Made by a program: the position numbers and the translations under genes | NCBI RefSeq assembly: GCF_024459955.1 | Contig: NZ_JANFXK010000016.1 | Span: 34,196 to 98,195, forward strand | Reading direction: 5' to 3' | DNA from: Anaerovorax odorimutans | GTDB taxonomy: Bacteria > Bacillota > Clostridia > Peptostreptococcales > Anaerovoracaceae | DNA length: 64,000 nucleotides | In this document: in pieces, positions 34,312 to 43,581 of the stretch | How the letters are laid out: each line of letters opens with the position of its first letter | Numbering within the stretch: the first letter of the stretch is position 1 | Notes under the pieces: generated by a model | Seen by the model: the letters and a program-made list of their open reading frames with translations, nothing else | Told to the model about the DNA's origin: nothing | Databases searched by the model: none

Positions 34312-35145
34312 ATGAAAAAGAAACTTTTATTACTGGCAGCTGTGCTGGTACTGGTTGTCGGCTCCCTGGCACTGACCGGATGCGGCGGAGACAAAGAAAC
34401 ATCAGAGGACGCTTCCTGGAGTTACGTAGAGGAAAAGGGCGAACTGATTATCGGACTTGACGACACCTTCGCGCCGATGGGCTTTAGAGACGAAGGCAAT
34501 AATCTGGTAGGCTTCGATATCGATCTGGCCAACGCCGTATGTGCACAGATGGGCATAAAAGCCAAGTTCCAGCCGATCAACTGGGATTCCAAGGATATGG
34601 AACTGGAAGCCAAGAATATCGACTGCGTATGGAACGGCATGTCCATCACACCGGAAAGACAGGAAAAGATGACGCTGTCCAACAAGTACATAAACAACAA
34701 GATCATTGTTATGGCACTGAAGGATGACGTTAAAGTGACAAAAGCCGAAGATCTGGCAAACTACAAAATCGGTACTCAGGTGGATTCTTCCGCTCTGAAA
34801 ATGCTGCAGGACAACGAAGCTTATGATTCCTACAAAGACAAGATTTCCGAATACAAGACTTACGACCAGGCAATCATGGACATGCAGGCCGGCAGAGTTG
34901 ACTGCATCGTTGTAGACCAGGTTCTGGGCGAATACAAGAATTCCAAGATGAAGGAAAAAATGAACGTATGCGACTTTAACTTCGGCGACGACTTCTATGC
35001 CATCGGATTCAGAAAGGGTGATGAAGCTCTGGCTGCAAAAGTGAACGATGCCATCAAAGCAACGATCGACAGCGGCGAAGCTGAAAAAGTCAGCAACAAA
35101 TGGTTCGGCAAAAACATCGTAATTTTCGAACCGCTGGATAAATAG
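34312..35145 (+). CDS. Amino-acid ABC transporter substrate-binding lipoprotein (glutamine/polar family)
   Basis: 277 residues. Lipoprotein signal with lipobox ALTGC (Cys24), then the family 3 solute-binding fold: ELIIGLDDTFAPMGF, GFDIDLANAV, DCVWNGMSITPERQE, KIGTQVDSSALKML and GRVDCIVVDQV. GGAGG lies 8 bases before ATG 34312, so the upstream extension is rejected. It is first in a three-gene operon with a permease and an ATPase. Confidence 0.93.
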   Translation: MKKKLLLLAAVLVLVVGSLALTGCGGDKETSEDASWSYVEEKGELIIGLDDTFAPMGFRDEGNNLVGFDIDLANAVCAQMGIKAKFQPINWDSKDMELEAKNIDCVWNGMSITPERQEKMTLSNKYINNKIIVMALKDDVKVTKAEDLANYKIGTQVDSSALKMLQDNEAYDSYKDKISEYKTYDQAIMDMQAGRVDCIVVDQVLGEYKNSKMKEKMNVCDFNFGDDFYAIGFRKGDEALAAKVNDAIKATIDSGEAEKVSNKWFGKNIVIFEPLDK

Positions 35146-35204
35146 TAAGGACATTCTGACACGCGTTTGGTCTGTCTTACATTAATTTTGGAGGAGCTGC
35201 TTTT

Positions 35205-35897
35205 ATGAATGATTTTATTTCCAACTTTCAGGAAACGATGTCTTATGTCGGTGTCCTGATGCCATCGCTTCTTTTAGGAGCCTGGTATACGGTAAAACTT
35301 TTTGTCGTGACCCTGATCCTGTCTCTGCCCCTGGGCCTTCCTTTCGCTCTGGGCGGCAACAGTCGCTTCAGGATCCTTAGGGGGATCTGCAAAACCTATA
35401 TATGGATATTCAGAGGCACTCCTCTATTATTACAGCTGTTTTTCTTTTATTTCTTCCTCCCGATCACATTCGGGATCAAGTTTTCAGCTTTCACCACCGC
35501 CACCCTCACCTTTGTGCTGAACTATGCGGCCTACTTTGCGGAAATCTACCGCGGCGGCATCAACAGCATCGACAAAGGGCAGTACGAGGCGGCCCATTCC
35601 CTGGGGCTTTCCCGGACGCAGACCACCTTCGGCATTATTCTGCCGCAGACGATGAAATGCGTTCTGCCGCCGGTATCCAACGAGGCAATCGTACTCATCA
35701 AGGATACGGCTCTGGTTTCTGTCATGGGTGTCGGCGAGCTGATGAAAGCGGCAACTGCCGCGGTTAATCGGGACGTAAGCGCAGTCGCTTATCTGATTGC
35801 CGCTGTTATCTATCTGATTTTCACATTCCTGCTGACGCTGCTTTCCAATTATCTGGAACGGCGCTTCTCAGTCTATGACGCAAAGGAGGAATGGTAA
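35205..35897 (+). CDS. Amino-acid ABC transporter permease (HisM/GlnP family)
   Basis: 230 residues, five helices. It carries the family's [19 protein letters not shown] start block and the EAA loop ([22 protein letters not shown]) that docks the ATPase. It forms the membrane channel with the neighbouring binding protein and ATPase. GGAGG precedes the ATG. Confidence 0.95.
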   Translation: MNDFISNFQETMSYVGVLMPSLLLGAWYTVKLFVVTLILSLPLGLPFALGGNSRFRILRGICKTYIWIFRGTPLLLQLFFFYFFLPITFGIKFSAFTTATLTFVLNYAAYFAEIYRGGINSIDKGQYEAAHSLGLSRTQTTFGIILPQTMKCVLPPVSNEAIVLIKDTALVSVMGVGELMKAATAAVNRDVSAVAYLIAAVIYLIFTFLLTLLSNYLERRFSVYDAKEEW

Positions 35898-35898
35898 A

Positions 35899-36663
35899 AT
35901 GGGACAGATCTTAGAAATGAAACACATTGTAAAGGATTTTGCCAACTGCCGCGCCTTGGATAACGTGGATTTTTCCATTGATAAAGGCGAGACCGTTGCC
36001 ATCATCGGACCGTCGGGATCGGGAAAAAGTACGCTGCTGCGCTGCGTCAACTGTCTGAACCGGATCACGTCGGGCAGCATCAGTCTCAACGGAGAAACCT
36101 TCGTAAGCACACCGGCCGGCGGAAAAGCGGAATACATCCCCGATAAGGAACTTCGCCGCATCTGTGCGGAAACGGGAATGGTTTTCCAGCATTTTAACCT
36201 CTTCCCTCACATGACCTGTCTGCAGAACATCTGCTACGCACCGATCAAGGTCAAAAAAGAGGACAGGAAAAAAGCAGAGGCCCGCGGCCGTGAACTTCTG
36301 GAGCTGGTGGGTCTGGCATCCAAGGAGGGCGTTTACACGGCCCAGCTGTCCGGAGGGCAGAAGCAGCGAATCGCCATTGCCAGAGGTCTGGCTATGAATC
36401 CGCAGATCATGCTTTTCGATGAACCAACCTCTGCGCTGGACCCGGAAATCACCGGAGAAGTGCTGAACGTTATCAAGAAGCTGGCGGAAGAGCATATCAC
36501 AATGGTAGTGGTTACCCATGAAATGGGCTTTGCCAGAGAGGTGGCCGACCGGGTCATCTTCATGGACCAGGGCAAAATCGTCGAACAGGGAACACCGGAA
36601 GAAATCTTTAAAAATCCAAAGAGCGAACGTCTGAGGGATTTCCTCAGCTCCATGCTGAAATAA
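35899..36663 (+). CDS. Amino-acid ABC transporter ATP-binding protein (GlnQ family)
   Basis: 254 residues. Walker [14 protein letters not shown]-loop [12 protein letters not shown], signature [16 protein letters not shown], Walker [13 protein letters not shown] and H-loop VTHEMGFA. The ATG at 35899 has AAAGGAGG about 10 bases upstream, within the end of the permease gene. A strong terminator follows the stop. Confidence 0.96.
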   Translation: MGQILEMKHIVKDFANCRALDNVDFSIDKGETVAIIGPSGSGKSTLLRCVNCLNRITSGSISLNGETFVSTPAGGKAEYIPDKELRRICAETGMVFQHFNLFPHMTCLQNICYAPIKVKKEDRKKAEARGRELLELVGLASKEGVYTAQLSGGQKQRIAIARGLAMNPQIMLFDEPTSALDPEITGEVLNVIKKLAEEHITMVVVTHEMGFAREVADRVIFMDQGKIVEQGTPEEIFKNPKSERLRDFLSSMLK

Positions 36664-36666
36664 TAG

Positions 36667-36694
36667 AAAAAAGTGCCGAAAAGGCACTTTTTTT
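36667..36694 (+). terminator. Intrinsic terminator of the amino-acid ABC operon
   Basis: AAAAAAGTGCC (36667-36677) pairs with GGCACTTTTTTT (36683-36694) across a 5-base loop, right after the ATPase stop codon. Confidence 0.9.
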
Positions 36695-36696
36695 AT

Positions 36697-36734
36697 AATA
36701 TAGGAAATATCGAATGCGTGGCATTTCCTATATT
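36697..36734. repeat. Perfect 12-bp inverted repeat
   Basis: AATATAGGAAAT (36697-36708) and ATTTCCTATATT (36723-36734), 14-base loop, just after the terminator. It could act as a second stem for transcripts from either side. Confidence 0.65.
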
Positions 36735-36861
36735 TCAAAAAAATCTACAATATGAAAATGAGCGCTATGCGCAAATAACTCACCGAAGGTGATTTTTTTA
36801 TTATACTATGGCAATCCCGGCCGCAGAACACCGCCCAGCTGCAACAGAGAATGAGCGCAGC

Positions 36862-36932
36862 TTTGCGACCAAATGCTGATTTTACTGGCAAAACCCGCGA
36901 CCATTGGCTAGAAAAATGCACTTTGGTCGCAG
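36862..36932. repeat. Inverted repeat in the gene-free stretch
   Basis: TTTGCGACCAAATGC (36862-36876) is nearly the reverse complement of GCACTTTGGTCGCAG (36918-36932). The stretch 36735-37029 shows no gene; it also has two similar TTACTGCAGGC/TTACCGCAGC pieces. Confidence 0.5.
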
Positions 36933-37029
36933 ATCGTAACTTACTGCAGGCCGTAGCTTACCGCAGCATCATAGCCTGCTGCTAAACTGTTCCCAGGCAG
37001 AGAAACTGGCACACTATTCTACCCGATTT

Positions 37030-37232
37030 CTATATTTGTTCAACAACGAATTCATTTCGACTTTGTTGTTGAGGTATTTCCAAGGTTTGCGACTTCTGTC
37101 CCTGTTGAAAATGGCATATTGATCGAGATACTACGCTTTTATGCTCTGTATCTTTGAAAAAAACTCAACAAAACCCTGTTTTTTCGCTGCGTGTTTATAA
37201 AAATAGCAATTTGCCTTTTAGGCAGTTTTCCA
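37030..37232 (-). repeat. Dispersed repeat R2, copy 2 (about 203 bp)
   Basis: Reverse-complement match to 10876-11080. No gene is supported within it. It lies about 80 bases from R1 copy 2; at the first locus R1 and R2 keep the same order and orientation but are about 700 bases apart with the DUF503 gene and a nested palindrome between them. Confidence 0.7.
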
Positions 37233-37313
37233 CTCTTTGAGCTCTCCGCATCCTGAGCCCTTTGCACCCTGCGGCAAGGGGCCGCTGCGGTAACCTTTTA
37301 CGAAAATCCGTGC

Positions 37314-37422
37314 AAAGTTACGCAAAGTTGTGGGTTTGCGGGTGCTCAAAACCGAAAAAAAAGAAAATTTGTGCTGCAAGCCGTTTCGCAGGCCTCAGGA
37401 TCATTGAAAAATGCGTAACTTT
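37314..37422 (-). repeat. Dispersed repeat R1, copy 2 (109 bp, inverted ends)
   Basis: Exactly 109 bases between AAAGTTACGCA (37314-37324) and TGCGTAACTTT (37412-37422), as in copy 1 at 10066-10174, in reverse orientation. The interior is similar but diverged by small differences. Confidence 0.75.
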
Positions 37423-37482
37423 TAGCTAAAATCTGGCTCCGGTTACCGGATGGTCTGGCTGCCACCGTGTTCCAATCACCGG

Positions 37483-38406
37483 TCAGCAGTCGCTGACCGC
37501 TTCCTTTACTTCCGGCAGGTTGACAATGATAATGCCCACGCTTACGCAGATCAGCGCGGAAAGGTTTTTCAGCGACCAAAAATGTTCACCCAAAAAGATA
37601 GCAGACAGCAGTACGCCGAAAACCGGTATGCTGAAACCGAAAATGGCTACCTTTCCCACCGGATTGTATTTCAGGAGCGCGGTCCAGATGCTGAAACCGA
37701 TGGCCGATATAAGGGCCATATAAATCAGCAGCACCACGGACTTCATATCAAATCCTGTCACGCGGCCTCCCGCAAGCAGGCCGATGACAACCAGCAGAAA
37801 TCCGCCGAACAAAAGCTGGTATGCAGTAATGGCCATCGGCGTTCCCCGATGGGCAATGAGCTTCATCAGCACAGAGGAAACTCCATATACTGTGGTACAA
37901 ATGATAATCATACCTTCTCCCATAAAGGAAAATCCGCCGCCGATGCCGCCCAGATTAATCATCACAACACCTGCGAAGCCCAGGAGACAGCCGGCGCCCT
38001 TCTTCCAGCTCATGCGTTCACCCTTGATCACAAAATGGGCCAGCAGAATGGATATGAAAGCGCTGGACGCATTGATGATCGAGCCCTTGGTTCCCGTCAC
38101 ATGGCTCATTCCGATATAAAAGCACACATACTGCACCGTAGTCTGCAGAAAACCGATTCCCATGATATGCGGAATTGACGGCTTTTTAATTGTAATGATT
38201 CGCTTTTCCAGAACGCAGGCCACCGCAAAGGTTATGATTCCCGCCAGGAAAAAGCGATAGCCGGCAAACAGGATCTGACTTCCCACCGTCTCGATCCGCA
38301 GCCATTCATACCCTGTCTTTACACATGGAAAAGCGCTGCCCCATAAAGCGCAGCACAGGATTGCCAGTATACATCTTACCGATGGTTTTTTTAATATCTT
38401 TTCCAT
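37483..38406 (-). CDS. EamA/DMT-family transporter
   Basis: 307 residues with ten predicted helices in two EamA repeats. Typical blocks are ALWGSAFPCVKTGY near the start, FVIKGERMSWKKGAGCLLGFAGVVMI ending repeat 1 (loop and helix) and FGVLLSAIFLGEHFWSLKNLSALICV in repeat 2. Relatives export amino acids or other small metabolites; the substrate cannot be told. It stands alone. Confidence 0.9.
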   Translation of the reverse strand: MEKILKKPSVRCILAILCCALWGSAFPCVKTGYEWLRIETVGSQILFAGYRFFLAGIITFAVACVLEKRIITIKKPSIPHIMGIGFLQTTVQYVCFYIGMSHVTGTKGSIINASSAFISILLAHFVIKGERMSWKKGAGCLLGFAGVVMINLGGIGGGFSFMGEGMIIICTTVYGVSSVLMKLIAHRGTPMAITAYQLLFGGFLLVVIGLLAGGRVTGFDMKSVVLLIYMALISAIGFSIWTALLKYNPVGKVAIFGFSIPVFGVLLSAIFLGEHFWSLKNLSALICVSVGIIIVNLPEVKEAVSDC

Positions 38407-38470
38407 AATATATCAACTATAGCACACTTCTTTTCAGCCATGCAAGTGAAAAGCCCAAACGCCGTCCGTT

Positions 38471-39202
38471 TCATTCCACCCTGCTCCCTACCAGCTGCTT
38501 CACAAAAGGATGCGCCGGATTGCTGCGGATCTCCTGCGGCGTATCCAGCTGCAGAATACGGCCCTGATCCATCACCAGCACCCGGTCACCCAGCTTCATA
38601 GCCTCGCGGATATCATGGGTAATGAATACAATGGTAATCCCCAGCTTGCGTTTGAGGGCCGCGATCTCTTCCTGCATGGCCTGCTTGGTGATTTCATCCA
38701 GGGCGCCGAAGGGTTCGTCCATCAGCATGATCCTGGCATCCGCAGCCAGCGCCCGGGCAATGCCTACCCGCTGCTGCTGTCCGCCGGAAAGCTCCGACGG
38801 ATAGCGGTTCAGCATGTCTTCTTCCAGCCCCACTGTTTCGATGAGGCGGCGGGCCAGCCTGCGGTTTTCTTCTTTGTCCTTTCTGCCGCTGATAACCGGC
38901 ACGTAGGTAATATTCTTTTCCACTGTCATATGAGGGAACAATCCTTTGTTCTGGATCACATAGCCGATTCGCCGCCGCAGGCCGATAATATCAATTTCAC
39001 TGATATCCTGCCCCTCTATGAAAACCTTCCCGCTGTCCGGCTGATGCAGGCCGTTGATCATTTTCAGCATTGTCGTCTTGCCGCAGCCGGAACGGCCGAT
39101 TACCGTCAGGAACTCCCCTTCCCTTACGGAAAGGGAGAGATCGTCGAGAATCCTGCGGCCGCCGAAGCTCTTTACTATGTGCTCCAATTTAATCATATCC
39201 AT
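38471..39202 (-). CDS. Osmoprotectant (quaternary amine) ABC transporter ATP-binding protein
   Basis: 243 residues from the ATG at 39202, which has GAGGAA 8 bases upstream; a TTG at 39217 would overlap the preceding gene. Walker A GRSGCGKTTMLKMIN, signature LSGGQQQRVGIARALA, Walker B IMLMDEPFGALDEI (OpuA/OpuC-type) and H-loop FITHDIREAMKLGD. It lacks the tandem CBS domains seen in longer OpuCA proteins. Third gene of the permease–binding protein–ATPase unit. Confidence 0.9.
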   Translation of the reverse strand: MDMIKLEHIVKSFGGRRILDDLSLSVREGEFLTVIGRSGCGKTTMLKMINGLHQPDSGKVFIEGQDISEIDIIGLRRRIGYVIQNKGLFPHMTVEKNITYVPVISGRKDKEENRRLARRLIETVGLEEDMLNRYPSELSGGQQQRVGIARALAADARIMLMDEPFGALDEITKQAMQEEIAALKRKLGITIVFITHDIREAMKLGDRVLVMDQGRILQLDTPQEIRSNPAHPFVKQLVGSRVE

Positions 39203-39206
39203 AGAC

Positions 39207-40121
39207 TTATTCCTCAATCAGTCCCTTGGAAATCAGGAAAGTTTTTGCCACGTCGGCTTCATCCTTGCCGTCCACCTCTACCTGATAATTCAATGCCGCC
39301 ATCTCCTTATCCGTAAGAATGTTGTCCATCAGAGCCAGCGTTTTTTCCAGATCCGGATATTTTTCCAGGGCGTCCTCACGCACTACGGTAGCGCAATAGT
39401 AATTGTACTGCAAATGCTTGTCGTCTTTCAGAACCTTTACATAATCTCTGCTCAGCTGCGCGTCTGTGGTAAATGCATTGGTAACATCAATGTCGCCCTT
39501 TTTCATGGCCTCATATTTCAGGCCGATATCCACATCTTTCAGAGCTTTGAAATTGTAGTTGTAAGCTGCCTTTAAGGCATCAAAGCCTTCTTCCTTTTCA
39601 AAATAATCCGGGTTTCCTCCGAACACCAGCTTGTCCGCCACTTTCGTCATATCCGAACAGGTTTCCAGATTGTACTTGTCCGCCACTTCCTTGCGTACTG
39701 CCACGGCAAAGGTATTATTAAAACCGTAGAGTCCGGTCCATGTCATATTGTATTTGTCATGGTATTCTTCTCTTAGCTTTTTCAGCATATCCTCATCGCT
39801 GACACCCTTGGACTCATGCCCCAGCACCATCGACCAGCCCGATGAGGTATATTCCGGGTACAAATCGAAATCGCCCTTTTCCATGGCTGGCTGGATATTG
39901 CTGGTTCCTCCGCCCACGCCCTTGGTGATCTCCGCCTTGTAATCCGTCTTGTTTTCGATCAGCTGCTTAATCATTTCTCCCAAGATGTACTGCTCCGTCA
40001 TCGGCTTGGTGGCAATTTTAATGGGCTCGCTTTCCGCTCCGCCGCTTCCGCCGCAGCTGGCAAAGACCAGCGTCATTAACAATACTAACGTGACTGCGAT
40101 GATTTTTTTGAATGATTTCAT
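39207..40121 (-). CDS. Osmoprotectant ABC transporter substrate-binding lipoprotein (OpuAC family)
   Basis: 304 residues. Lipobox VFASC (Cys23), then PIKIATKPMTEQYILGEMIKQL, the GVGGGTSNIQPAMEKGDFDLYPEYTSSGW region typical of OpuBC/ProX-type binding proteins, and a second lobe with DIGLKYEAMKKGDIDV. Family members bind glycine betaine, choline or carnitine. GGAGAGG precedes ATG 40121, immediately after the permease gene. Confidence 0.92.
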   Translation of the reverse strand: MKSFKKIIAVTLVLLMTLVFASCGGSGGAESEPIKIATKPMTEQYILGEMIKQLIENKTDYKAEITKGVGGGTSNIQPAMEKGDFDLYPEYTSSGWSMVLGHESKGVSDEDMLKKLREEYHDKYNMTWTGLYGFNNTFAVAVRKEVADKYNLETCSDMTKVADKLVFGGNPDYFEKEEGFDALKAAYNYNFKALKDVDIGLKYEAMKKGDIDVTNAFTTDAQLSRDYVKVLKDDKHLQYNYYCATVVREDALEKYPDLEKTLALMDNILTDKEMAALNYQVEVDGKDEADVAKTFLISKGLIEE

Positions 40122-40122
40122 T

Positions 40123-40767
40123 TTAGTTTCCTCTCCTTCTCTTGATTCGTTTTTCCATATGCCCCAGCAGAAGGTCGCTGATAAGCGCAATCAACGCAAT
40201 CAGAAAACTGCCGCCAAAGGTCAATGCGGTATCGTAAATGGTGATGCCCCGGTAAATGGCCACTCCCAGGCCGCCGGCTCCGATAAAGGAGGCGATAGCC
40301 GCCACGGAAATGGTCATGACTACCATATTGCGCAGGCCGGCGATGATAACGCCCAGCGCCAGAGGCAGCTTGATCCGGGTCATGATCTGAAAGTCCGTAC
40401 TCCCCATGCCCCGGGCCGCAGTAATCACATCTTCACTCACGCCTCTGATACCGGCATAGGTGTTACGCACCATGGGCATGATTCCGTAGATGGTCAGGGC
40501 CACCACCGCCGTTGTATTGCCGATGCCCAGAAGGGGGATCAGCATACCCAAAAGGGAAATGGACGGGATGGTATAAAAGACATTGGCAATGCCCAGGACC
40601 GGAGGCGCAGCCTTCTCATGCTCCGCGATCCAGATACCCAGCAGCAGACCAATCACCCCCGCCAAAACGATAGCGATTAAAGACAGGGCGATATGCTCTG
40701 CGATCAACTGGGCAAACCAGTCCTTCCGTTCTACATACAGGTCGATAACTTCTTTAAAAAACTCCAA
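40123..40767 (-). CDS. Osmoprotectant ABC transporter permease (OpuB/OpuC family)
   Basis: 214 residues, about six helices, with the EAA-type loop GVSEDVITAARGMGSTDFQIMTRIKLPLA. Opu systems of this kind often have two permease genes (BB and BD); only one is present here, so it may work as a homodimer. The stop is one base before the binding protein's ATG. Confidence 0.92.
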   Translation of the reverse strand: MEFFKEVIDLYVERKDWFAQLIAEHIALSLIAIVLAGVIGLLLGIWIAEHEKAAPPVLGIANVFYTIPSISLLGMLIPLLGIGNTTAVVALTIYGIMPMVRNTYAGIRGVSEDVITAARGMGSTDFQIMTRIKLPLALGVIIAGLRNMVVMTISVAAIASFIGAGGLGVAIYRGITIYDTALTFGGSFLIALIALISDLLLGHMEKRIKRRRGN

Positions 40768-40783
40768 AACAGCGCCCTCCCTC

Positions 40784-41392
40784 TTACGGATGTATCCTGC
40801 GTATTGCTTCCTCAGGGCAGGCTTCCTGGCAGGCCCCGCACTGAAGGCAATGGTTTTTGGCTATTTCATAGGGCTGTCCTTCCTTTATGCAGCCTTGTGG
40901 GCAGACGGAAAGGCAGGCGCCGCAGCCGATACAGGTTTCCATGATTTCAAATCCCGCCGGCTCCTCCTTTGCATTGTAAGCAAAGGACTCTCTGTTGATG
41001 GGGTAGCTGAGCAGGTCGAACCACTCTCCGCTGCCTTCATAAATAAGGAAGGCCTCCAGCGCGTATCTGGTCTTACCCGGATAAACTTCGTTCATTCCGG
41101 GATTTTCCTCAAACACCCGGTCCACCCATTTCTGATCGACCCGTTTAACCTTACCGGTAAATTTCAGCGACTGACAGTCCGGGCACATGGCGCTGAGAGC
41201 AATGCGTCCGGTCTGGATCAGCTGTTTGTAAAAAGGCTTTCCCCTGGACGTAACGATGTACATGCCTTCATCGGCCGCGATCATCACATTGATGATCCTG
41301 CTCTGTGGATACCCCTTTTCATCCACAGTAGCGGCAGATGCGATCTTGACCTGACGGAACAGATCCACATATTTTCTTGCCTTCTGATTCAT
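40784..41392 (-). CDS. PNPOx-fold flavin-binding protein fused to a two-cluster ferredoxin domain
   Basis: 202 residues. The first 135 form a pyridoxamine-phosphate-oxidase-like split barrel (SAATVDEKGYPQSRIIN, YIVTSRGKPFYKQL) that binds FMN or F420 in relatives. The last 55 carry two 4Fe-4S motifs, CIGCGACLSVCPQGC and CLQCGACQEACPEEA. An electron-transfer or detoxifying reductase role is likely. The gene is divergent from an HxlR regulator. Confidence 0.88.
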   Translation of the reverse strand: MNQKARKYVDLFRQVKIASAATVDEKGYPQSRIINVMIAADEGMYIVTSRGKPFYKQLIQTGRIALSAMCPDCQSLKFTGKVKRVDQKWVDRVFEENPGMNEVYPGKTRYALEAFLIYEGSGEWFDLLSYPINRESFAYNAKEEPAGFEIMETCIGCGACLSVCPQGCIKEGQPYEIAKNHCLQCGACQEACPEEAIRRIHP

Positions 41393-41496
41393 TCTTCTTT
41401 ACCTCTTCTCATCTTTTCAGTATAATAAACAATATATAGTCACTTTGAAACTAAGTATCCAAAGGGATGCTTCATAATAGAAAGGAGACGATACCT
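41393..41496. promoter_or_regulatory. Divergent promoter region between hxlR-type regulator and PNPOx–ferredoxin gene
   Basis: 104 bases. On the minus strand TTTCAA, 17 bases and TATTAT could drive the flavoprotein gene. The segment TAGTCACTTTGAAACTAAGT contains ACTT/AAGT half-sites like those bound by HxlR/MarR-type repressors. Confidence 0.4.
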
Positions 41497-41823
41497 ATGT
41501 CTAAAGGAATCCCTGAATGTCCGGTGGAAATGACCCTGCAGCTGATCGGAAACAAATGGAAGGTGCTCATCATCCGCGATCTGCTCAGCGGGACTAAACG
41601 ATTCAACCAGCTGATGCGCTCCGTCACCGGCATCAGCCAGAAAGTCCTCACCAGCAATCTTCGGGATATGGAAAGCGCCGGGCTTCTGACCCGAACGGTC
41701 TATCCGGAAGTACCTCCCCGGGTGGAATACACCCTGACCGAAACCGGCCTCAGCCTGCAGCCGGTACTCAATTCCATGAGCAATTGGGGCACCGCATACA
41801 AGGAAAACCTAAACGACGTCTAA
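41497..41823 (+). CDS. HxlR-family transcriptional regulator
   Basis: 108 residues of the winged-helix HxlR family: CPVEMTLQLIGNKWKVLIIRDLL, RFNQLMRSVTGISQKVLT and LTRTVYPEVPPRVEYTLTETG. The N-terminal cysteine (about residue 8) is the redox-sensing position in many members. AAAGGAG lies before ATG 41497. It probably controls the divergent flavin/iron-sulfur gene. Its 3' end overlaps the convergent macrodomain gene by 4 bases. Confidence 0.9.
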   Translation: MSKGIPECPVEMTLQLIGNKWKVLIIRDLLSGTKRFNQLMRSVTGISQKVLTSNLRDMESAGLLTRTVYPEVPPRVEYTLTETGLSLQPVLNSMSNWGTAYKENLNDV

Positions 41824-42656
41824 GAGCGGTCCGTTCCACTGAAAATTTCCCGATAAATCCCATAATCTTCATCCTTGAAAACATTGAAGATCACCTTCTC
41901 CGGTCCTGCATTTTCTGAAAGGAAATGACGTACGGTTTCCACTGCGATCTCCGCGGCCCTGCGGGGAGGAAAACAAAATTCCCCGGTGGAAATGCAGCAG
42001 AAGGCGATGCTTTCTATCTTCTGCCCCGCCGCCAGCTCAAGACAGGATTTATAGCAATCCGCCAGCAGCCGGCAGTCCCTGTCCGTAAGCGGTCCGCGAA
42101 TGATGGGCCCTACCGTATGGATCACATATTTGCTGGGAAGGTTGTAAGCATCCGTAATCTTAGCCCTTCCCACAGGCTCTTCATATCCCTGTTTTTTCAT
42201 GATTCTGCCGCAGGCCTCCCGCAGCTGAACCCCCGCCGCCGAATGAATAGCGTTGTCGATGCAGCCGTGACATGGCACAAAGCAGCCCAAAAGCTGTGAA
42301 TTGGCCGCATTGACAATGGCGTCCGCCGCCAGAGAAGTAATATCCCCCTGCCAGAGCATCATTCGCTCCGCGCCGTCCATATCACATCCAAACGCTTCTT
42401 TCACAGTCAAAAGCCGGGATACCGAAACGATCCCTTTTTCCCTGGCCTCCTGCTGCAGAAACTGATCCTGCACCTGCAGGAATTCTTCACTGATGGGCTC
42501 CGGCATACGCAGATTCATCAAGGAACGCATCAGTCTTCTTTTTTCCTTCTCATCCTCTGGGATATCAATATTCCCGTAGCGCCTGCTGTCCCGGCGCAGC
42601 TCTTTTACCAGAAAGTCCAACCGTTTTTCCTGAGAATCATACTGTTTCACTGACAT
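41820..42656 (-). CDS. Protein-ADP-ribose hydrolase, zinc-containing macrodomain
   Basis: 278 residues. An N-terminal helical extension of about 95 residues is followed by a macrodomain with WQGDITSLAADAIVNAANS, the zinc-site loop GCFVPCHGCIDNAIHSAAG and FCCISTGEFCFPP. This matches Zn-macrodomains that remove ADP-ribose put on by SirTM. Its start overlaps the SirTM gene by 20 bases, as expected for the functional pair. Confidence 0.92.
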   Translation of the reverse strand: MSVKQYDSQEKRLDFLVKELRRDSRRYGNIDIPEDEKEKRRLMRSLMNLRMPEPISEEFLQVQDQFLQQEAREKGIVSVSRLLTVKEAFGCDMDGAERMMLWQGDITSLAADAIVNAANSQLLGCFVPCHGCIDNAIHSAAGVQLREACGRIMKKQGYEEPVGRAKITDAYNLPSKYVIHTVGPIIRGPLTDRDCRLLADCYKSCLELAAGQKIESIAFCCISTGEFCFPPRRAAEIAVETVRHFLSENAGPEKVIFNVFKDEDYGIYREIFSGTDRS

Positions 42657-43581
42657 CTGCTCCCCTCTCTTCCATAATACCCCGCTTCTTCCGGCAGGCC
42701 CGGTTTTTTAAATCCTTCAATACTGACCCGATATCTTCGTTCATGCAAATCGAGCGATCCCCAATCTCTTCCGGTGCCCAGGCCTCCCCTTTGTTGATGC
42801 AGATATAGGATGCCTGTTTCATGCGCTTTGTCATTTTCCAGAAGGGATATTTGATAATCACCGGCGTGTTCATGCCTACGCCCAGCTCCACAAATACAAG
42901 ATTCTTCCGCAAATTCTTATTTAGAAACTCCTCATACCTTTCCGCCGCCCGATGCCAGCTTTCATCTTCTACAAAATAACCGTCGGAGCGCAGATTGACC
43001 TCCATATCGCCGCCGCAGACCGGGCATTTGGGTACCAGCTGCGCGGGAATCCGGCAGTTTTCCTGATGCTTGATCATCGCCCGCACCTGCGCTTCGTTAT
43101 CGTACAGGGTTTTGTGGCAGGCCCTTTTACACTGAAACAGTCCGTAATCTCCCTGGGTGGCAAAAATCCTCTCCTCCGGAAAACCGGCCAGCTGGAACTG
43201 GTGATCCACATTTGTGGTGATTACAAAATAATTTTTATCCTTTAAAAGCACGTAAAGATCTTTGTATGCCTGTCCTGCTTCTGTATCGTAACGGTTGACA
43301 TAAATGTGCCTGCTCCAGTAAGCCCATTTTTCTTCCTGGGTCCGGAAGGGATAGAAACCCGCCGAATACATATCGGTCATTTTATATTTCTCGATAAACT
43401 CGCCGAAATTTTCCGTAAAGCGGGGGCCGTCGTAGGCCAGGCCTGCCGATACCGAAAGACCCGCGCCCGCTCCGATAACGATTCCGTCCGCCCGGCAAAG
43501 CTGTTGCCCAATCTCCCTTATGGCATCTTCATAGTCCTGGGCCTGACGCTCCCAGCCTCTCCCATCTTTCATCGCTCTCAT
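42637..43581 (-). CDS. Class M sirtuin (SirTM) protein ADP-ribosyltransferase
   Basis: 314 residues. The NAD-binding sirtuin motif GAGAGLSVSAG (about 40), NVDHQFQLAG and TQGDYGLFQC are seen; a Gln stands where deacetylating sirtuins have their catalytic His, as in SirTM transferases. A Cys pair PKCPVCGG follows. AAAGGAG before ATG 43581 decides this start over three upstream ATGs. In staphylococci and streptococci the partner is lipoylated GcvH-L with LplA2; neither is nearby. Confidence 0.9.
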   Translation of the reverse strand: MRAMKDGRGWERQAQDYEDAIREIGQQLCRADGIVIGAGAGLSVSAGLAYDGPRFTENFGEFIEKYKMTDMYSAGFYPFRTQEEKWAYWSRHIYVNRYDTEAGQAYKDLYVLLKDKNYFVITTNVDHQFQLAGFPEERIFATQGDYGLFQCKRACHKTLYDNEAQVRAMIKHQENCRIPAQLVPKCPVCGGDMEVNLRSDGYFVEDESWHRAAERYEEFLNKNLRKNLVFVELGVGMNTPVIIKYPFWKMTKRMKQASYICINKGEAWAPEEIGDRSICMNEDIGSVLKDLKNRACRKKRGIMEERGADVSETV

